Source: an uncultured Clostridia bacterium (GTDB taxonomy: Bacteria > Bacillota > Clostridia > TANB77 > CAG-508). Taken from it: 25,978 nt of DNA. Numbering within the stretch: the first letter of the stretch is position 1; each line of letters starts with the position of its first letter. The notes below the pieces were generated by a model, which was given only the letters and a program-made list of their open reading frames with translations, was not told the origin of the DNA and made no database searches. The position numbers and the translations under genes are program-made. This document shows positions 23,046 to 25,978 of the stretch, piece by piece. The stretch is taken from NCBI GenBank assembly GCA_934130935.1, contig CAKOYQ010000018.1, positions 1 to 25,978 of the forward strand. Direction: 5' to 3'.

Positions 23046-23572
23046 ATGAATAGTATAGTATATTTAATAAAAAAGCTAAAGAAGAAAGTACTACATATGA
23101 TACAGTTTCAAGTTTATCACATACAAAATGGAATTGCAAATATCATATAGTATTTACACCTAAATATAGGAGAAAAATTTTTTATGGTTAGAAAAGATTA
23201 GAAATAGGAAAAATATTGCGAGATATTTCAGATTGGCAGGGAGTGAAAATTATAGAGGCTGAAGTATGCCCAGATCATGTTCATATGTTTGTGGAAATAC
23301 CACCGAAGCTATCAGTATCAAAATATATGGGAATATTAAAGGGCAAAAGCAGCCTCATAATTTTCCAGAGGTGGTCAAATTTGAAATATAAATTTGGCCA
23401 ACGAAGTTTCTGGTGCCGTGGCTACTATGTAGACACGGTAGGTAAAAATGCTAAAAGAATAGCCGAATATGTAAGAAATCAATTGCAAGAAGATATGATG
23501 TATGACCAAATATCAATAAAAGAATATAAAGGGGCTGTAAAAAAAGTCTCTTGTTATTTCATTTTCGACTGA
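23046..23572 (+). pseudogene. tnpA: IS200-family Y1 transposase (TnpA), broken
   Basis: ATG 23046 gives MNSIVYL; the frame then shifts in a poly-A tract near 23070 and continues NKKAKEESTTYDTVSSLSHTKWNCKYHIVFTPKYRRKIFYG, hits TAG 23189-23191, and goes on KRLEIGKILRDISDWQGVKIIEAEVCPDHVHMFVEIPPKLSVSKYMGILKGKSS...FWCRGYYVDTVGKNAKRIAEYVRNQ. The HUH metal motif (HVHMF) and the catalytic Tyr region (GYYVDTVGKN) are intact. The last residues (AVKKVSCYFIFD) replace the usual KEYxDPF tail. With one frameshift and one stop it cannot make active TnpA. Confidence 0.9.
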
Positions 23573-23677
23573 TTCCATAGCAACACCTCCATATTTTATT
23601 ATACTGAAACTAATTATTATGACAATGGAAGTACACATGCAACAAAAAGATTTATTGCTAAGGCTAGAGCAAATTAA
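23573..23677 (+). pseudogene. Possible C-terminal fragment of an unidentified gene
   Basis: Open frame of 34 codons directly after the transposase stop and in the same frame, ending ...YYTETNYYDNGSTHATKRFIAKARAN. It has no start of its own and a terminator follows. Either the 3' end of a gene cut by the IS, or chance. Not recognised. Confidence 0.3.
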
Positions 23678-23710
23678 ATTATAAATTGATATAAATATTA
23701 TAGAATTAAG

Positions 23711-23755
23711 AGAGCCAAAACCTTTAATACTGGTAATGGCTCTTTATTAATTTTA
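23711..23755 (+). terminator. Rho-independent terminator
   Basis: AGAGCCA (23711-23717) / TGGCTCT (23737-23743) with inner ACC/GGT pairing, followed by a T/A-rich tail. Confidence 0.75.
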
Positions 23756-23812
23756 AAATATTGTCTGATTTAATTTTTTTTTCTTTATCTGAAAGCATTT
23801 TTTATAAAAATA

Positions 23813-23841
23813 TTGAAACAATAAGGATTATATGATATAAC
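23813..23841 (+). promoter_or_regulatory. Promoter of the zinc-ribbon gene
   Basis: TTGAAA (23813-23818), 17-base spacer, TATAAC (23836-23841), 28 bases before the start codon. Confidence 0.75.
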
Positions 23842-23869
23842 AAATAAAATAAATTTCAGGAGGTATAGA

Positions 23870-24196
23870 ATGAAAAATTTAAATGATTATGATTGGTATT
23901 GTGATGAATGCAATGCATATTTAAATGACCAATCTGGATTTGATGCAGACTGTGGAACGTGGATTTGTGAAGAATGTGGATATTTAAACAATATAGATGA
24001 AAGTGAAATTCTTGAAGATTATGAATTAGAAGAATTTGAGGACTCTGGATTTGACTCATATAATGAATATACAGAAGATAGAGATTCTGGAGAATCAATT
24101 AGCGTAGATGATGCAGCTCAAATCTGGGCATCACATGGTAAAGATGAAGATTATACTTTTGGATATTCAGAAGAAGAATTAGAAGAAGCATTATAA
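23870..24196 (+). CDS. Small acidic zinc-ribbon protein
   Basis: 108 residues, ribosome site CAGGAGGT. The N-terminus carries two CxxC knuckles (WYCDECNAYL and WICEECGYL), enough for one zinc ribbon; a third Cys (DADCGTW) lies between. The rest is very acidic (EDYELEEFEDSGFDSYNEYTEDRDSGES) and ends in a conserved-looking DDAAQIWASHGKDEDYTFGYSEEELEEAL. Soluble, unknown role; such proteins are widespread in Clostridia. Native codon use and own promoter show that host-type DNA resumes here after the mobile segment. Confidence 0.75.
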   Translation: MKNLNDYDWYCDECNAYLNDQSGFDADCGTWICEECGYLNNIDESEILEDYELEEFEDSGFDSYNEYTEDRDSGESISVDDAAQIWASHGKDEDYTFGYSEEELEEAL

Positions 24197-24227
24197 AGTC
24201 TAAAGTTTTATAGCAACTAAAAAAGTA

Positions 24228-24256
24228 TTGAAATTTAAAAGAAAATGTGTTAACAT
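24228..24256 (+). promoter_or_regulatory. Probable promoter of the 24295 gene
   Basis: TTGAAA (24228-24233), 17-base spacer, TAACAT (24251-24256), 39 bases before the start codon. Confidence 0.55.
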
Positions 24257-24294
24257 ATATATATGATATTTCTTTTAGAAAAGAGGTTTGAAAA

Positions 24295-24567
24295 ATGACG
24301 TATGTTCCTATTAATTGGACCTTTGAAAAGAAGAGTGGCCTCTTCCCAGTTATGGAGGCAAGAGGAGAAAGCCCATCAAGAGAGTGTGAGCAGACAATGC
24401 TCCAAGATGTACTGGAAGTTGTTTGCTTGGCAAGGGAATTTAAAGGAATTCCATACCCAAAGATTCCTCAGCCTTGCAAGTTAGAGGGAGATATCGAGAT
24501 TACTGTAAGTTTTTCGATTCTTTTCCCGACAGAAGGGGACATAGATAGCTTTATGGATGCTATCTAA
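24295..24567 (+). CDS. Hypothetical protein, foreign-looking single-gene unit
   Basis: 90 residues from ATG 24295, ribosome site AAAGAGG. MTYVPINWTFEKKSGLFPVMEARGESPSRECEQTMLQDVLEVVCLAREF is followed by a Pro-rich KGIPYPKIPQPCKLEG and a final beta segment (DIEITVSFSILFPTEGDIDSFMDAI). Compact soluble protein, no motif recognised. Codons such as AGG, CTC, CCC and GGC set it apart from native genes. It has its own promoter and terminator, like the units at 18712 and 22503. Confidence 0.65.
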   Translation: MTYVPINWTFEKKSGLFPVMEARGESPSRECEQTMLQDVLEVVCLAREFKGIPYPKIPQPCKLEGDIEITVSFSILFPTEGDIDSFMDAI

Positions 24568-24590
24568 AGGAACCTACCATTTTTACAAAG

Positions 24591-24619
24591 AGCAGCCCCT
24601 TATTGGGGCTGTTTTCTAA
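24591..24619 (+). terminator. Rho-independent terminator of the 24295 gene
   Basis: CAGCCCC (24593-24599) / GGGGCTG (24605-24611) extended by a G-T and an A-T pair, TTATT loop region, TTTT tail. Confidence 0.9.
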
Positions 24620-24640
24620 AAAAAGATAAGTTATATAAAC

Positions 24641-24676
24641 CAGTGTGTAAGTTTAAAATTGAGAACATACACACTG
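24641..24676 (-). terminator. Stem-loop at the 3' end of the serine protease gene
   Basis: Perfect 9-bp stem CAGTGTGTA (24641-24649) / TACACACTG (24668-24676), 18-nt loop, 3 bases beyond the stop at 24680. T-rich on the minus strand after it. Confidence 0.6.
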
Positions 24677-24679
24677 TAT

Positions 24680-25789
24680 TTATTTTAATACAATATCAAA
24701 AGTTCTAGTAATATGTCCACGATTAATATTAATAGAGATAGTATCTCCTGGGGATTTAGTATATATATATTCTCTAAGTTCAATCATATTATTAACAGAA
24801 GTATTGTCAACAGAAGTAATAATATCGCCTTTTTGAATACCACTAGAAATGGCTGGGCTTTTTTCAGATATATGAACAACATAAATACCAGAAGTGAAAT
24901 TTGAAGTTGAAGAAATGTAAGGAATAACTTCTTTATCATAAGCATAGATCCCTAGGTAAGGTTCATCAAATTTATTTGTTGTAACAAATTTTTCAATGAC
25001 AGGCTTTACCACATTTATGGGAACAGCGAATCCGATTCCCTCTGCTGTAGTAATTTTTACTGTATTAACACCAATAACTTCGCCATATGGATTTATCAAA
25101 GGGCCTCCACTGTTTCCAGGATTAATAGAAGCATCTGTTTGAATTAAGTCAGTCATATATGAAACAGAATTATTTTCTTCAATTTTAACAGTTCTATTTG
25201 TTGCACTTATAATACCTAATGTAATTGTACGTCTAAATTCATATCCGATAGGATTACCAATAGCGTAAACAGTTTCTCCTGATTTAATGTTAGAAGAATC
25301 TCCTATTGTTGCATAATTTAAATTATTTGCATTAATTTTTGTTATAGATAAATCTAAATCCGAGTCACACCAAACAACTGAACCTTCGTAAGTGGCTCCA
25401 TTTTCTAGGGTTACATAGCATGTTGAAGATTTTTCGCCAGTCACATGACAATTACTCAATATATATCCATTATTAGAGACAATTATTCCAGTACCTAATC
25501 CAAGTTCATTAATGGAATTACTTGAGGAAAAGATAGAATTTGAACGTGTTTTTATTTTAGAAATACCAACAACACTTTGTGAAACTTTTTCTAACATATC
25601 AGCAACAGTTTGACTTTTTTGTTCAACATTATCCACAGTTTGTAGAGGAACTGTGGATTCAATTCTTTTTATTTCATATTCAGGAGTAATATCTATTTTA
25701 TTATATGTAGTATAAAGATAATATGAAATTCCGGCTAAAACACTTACAATTAAAATAATTATTAGTATGTTCCTAATTTTTTTCCACAT
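24680..25789 (-). CDS. htrA: HtrA/DegP-family membrane-anchored serine protease with PDZ domain
   Basis: 369 residues. The start is ATG 25789 (MWKKIRNILII), with GGAGGG upstream; a possible start 13 codons earlier has no site. One N-terminal membrane span (~residues 6-28) anchors the protein, protease domain outside. Trypsin-like triad: His115 (ILSNCHV), Asp146 (DSDLDLSI), Ser227 (TDASINPGNSGGPL). A single PDZ domain covers about 275-369 (YLGIYAYDKEV..., GIYVVHISEKSPAISSGIQKGDIITSVDNTSV). Such proteases degrade or refold damaged proteins at the cell surface. Oddity: the His motif is NCHV, where TNxHV is usual. Native codon use. Monocistronic. Confidence 0.93.
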   Translation of the reverse strand: MWKKIRNILIIILIVSVLAGISYYLYTTYNKIDITPEYEIKRIESTVPLQTVDNVEQKSQTVADMLEKVSQSVVGISKIKTRSNSIFSSSNSINELGLGTGIIVSNNGYILSNCHVTGEKSSTCYVTLENGATYEGSVVWCDSDLDLSITKINANNLNYATIGDSSNIKSGETVYAIGNPIGYEFRRTITLGIISATNRTVKIEENNSVSYMTDLIQTDASINPGNSGGPLINPYGEVIGVNTVKITTAEGIGFAVPINVVKPVIEKFVTTNKFDEPYLGIYAYDKEVIPYISSTSNFTSGIYVVHISEKSPAISSGIQKGDIITSVDNTSVNNMIELREYIYTKSPGDTISININRGHITRTFDIVLK

Positions 25790-25978
25790 AAAAAGCCCTC
25801 CAAATTCATTTTTATAAGTATGAAACAATTATTTAAAATATAATCAAAAAGTTTAATTAATGTTAAGATTCTCTTTTTGCAGAAGGAGATTTTAGGCAAA
25901 AAGAATAATTTCGTTAGTTTAGAAACCATAAATCCGTAGGTGTAAAATTTGTAATAAAAATGTAACGACATGAAGTTA
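25790..25978. other. Region upstream of htrA
   Basis: No gene supported; an apparent 69-codon minus-strand frame (25762-25971) overlaps the htrA start and has no ribosome site. It contains a perfect 9-bp stem TCTTTTTGC (25872-25880) / GCAAAAAGA (25896-25904) in what would be the htrA leader or promoter region. No CIRCE-type site seen. Confidence 0.45.

Larger units (their letters stand above)
22928..23572 (+). mobile_element. IS200-type insertion sequence, degenerate
   Basis: Left end with hairpins CCGGC/GCCGG (22929-22941) and GCTTTG/CAAAGC (22959-22973), as in IS200/IS605 elements that move as single strands and have no terminal inverted repeats. One decayed transposase gene, no accessory TnpB. 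The right end could not be fixed; it lies beyond 23572. Confidence 0.7.

Noticed and set aside
16769..24679. CRISPR array or cas genes in the accessory region
   Set aside because: No regularly spaced repeats with unique spacers and no Cas-like motifs on either strand.
16923..24679. A complete integrative element with a second attachment site
   Set aside because: I could not find a repeat of the tRNA-Arg 3' end (GGGGGTTCGAGTCCC) downstream; the far boundary may lie outside the window or be lost.
25762..25971. 69-codon minus-strand ORF upstream of htrA
   Set aside because: Overlaps the supported htrA start, has no ribosome site and reads as AT-rich noncoding DNA.

Overview
The window looks like chromosome from an uncultured, very AT-rich gut-type Clostridia. 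The signs are AT-rich coding with AGA/ATA-type codons, strong GGAGG ribosome sites, TTGACA/TTGAAA-17-TATAAT promoters, a CIRCE-controlled groESL operon, and several family variants typical of low-GC Firmicutes. No species can be named from the sequence alone. Without tools, all family calls rest on motifs I could read in the translations. Region 1 (1-6230): the C-terminal end of a large surface-anchored protein and its terminator; a divergent pair made of a HExxH-type putative metallopeptidase (minus) and a frameshifted glutamine-synthetase-fold amidoligase with a small partner gene (plus), sharing an intergenic region with 11-bp-phased ATTAC boxes; then a polysaccharide deacetylase variant, a small conserved hypothetical and a two-OB-fold single-strand DNA-binding protein. 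Region 2 (6231-16422): a housekeeping block on the plus strand: a multi-pass GT-C-like membrane protein, two pseudouridine synthases (RluD and RluB/RsuA types), an S1-domain protein, a winged-helix/replication-relaxation-like protein, an acyltransferase-fold protein, tRNA-Arg(TCT), pyrG, groES and groEL. A roughly 33-bp imperfect hairpin repeat sits just upstream of the ribosome site of four of these genes, including inside the groES-groEL gap. Region 3 (16423-24620): an accessory, decaying mosaic. It opens with a near-perfect 197-bp fold-back element behind groEL, a broken tRNA-Arg(ACG), a second, intact tRNA-Arg(ACG) between 14-bp inverted repeats, and a truncated, frameshifted tyrosine integrase. 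Broken native-composition genes follow (CutA, a HAD hydrolase lacking its catalytic Asp, two hypotheticals). Interleaved with them are self-contained single- or two-gene units of clearly different base composition, most with their own promoter and terminator. The region also holds an AbiEi-AbiEii chimera between two copies of a conserved stem-loop motif, and a degenerate IS200-type element whose leader hairpin covers the transposase ribosome site. Region 4 (24640-25978): an HtrA-type membrane-anchored serine protease with one PDZ domain (minus strand) and its upstream region. The most unusual features are the repeat placed before ribosome sites, the phased operator at the amidoligase locus, the tRNA-Arg/integrase junction, and the run of compact foreign units beside the AbiE remnant.
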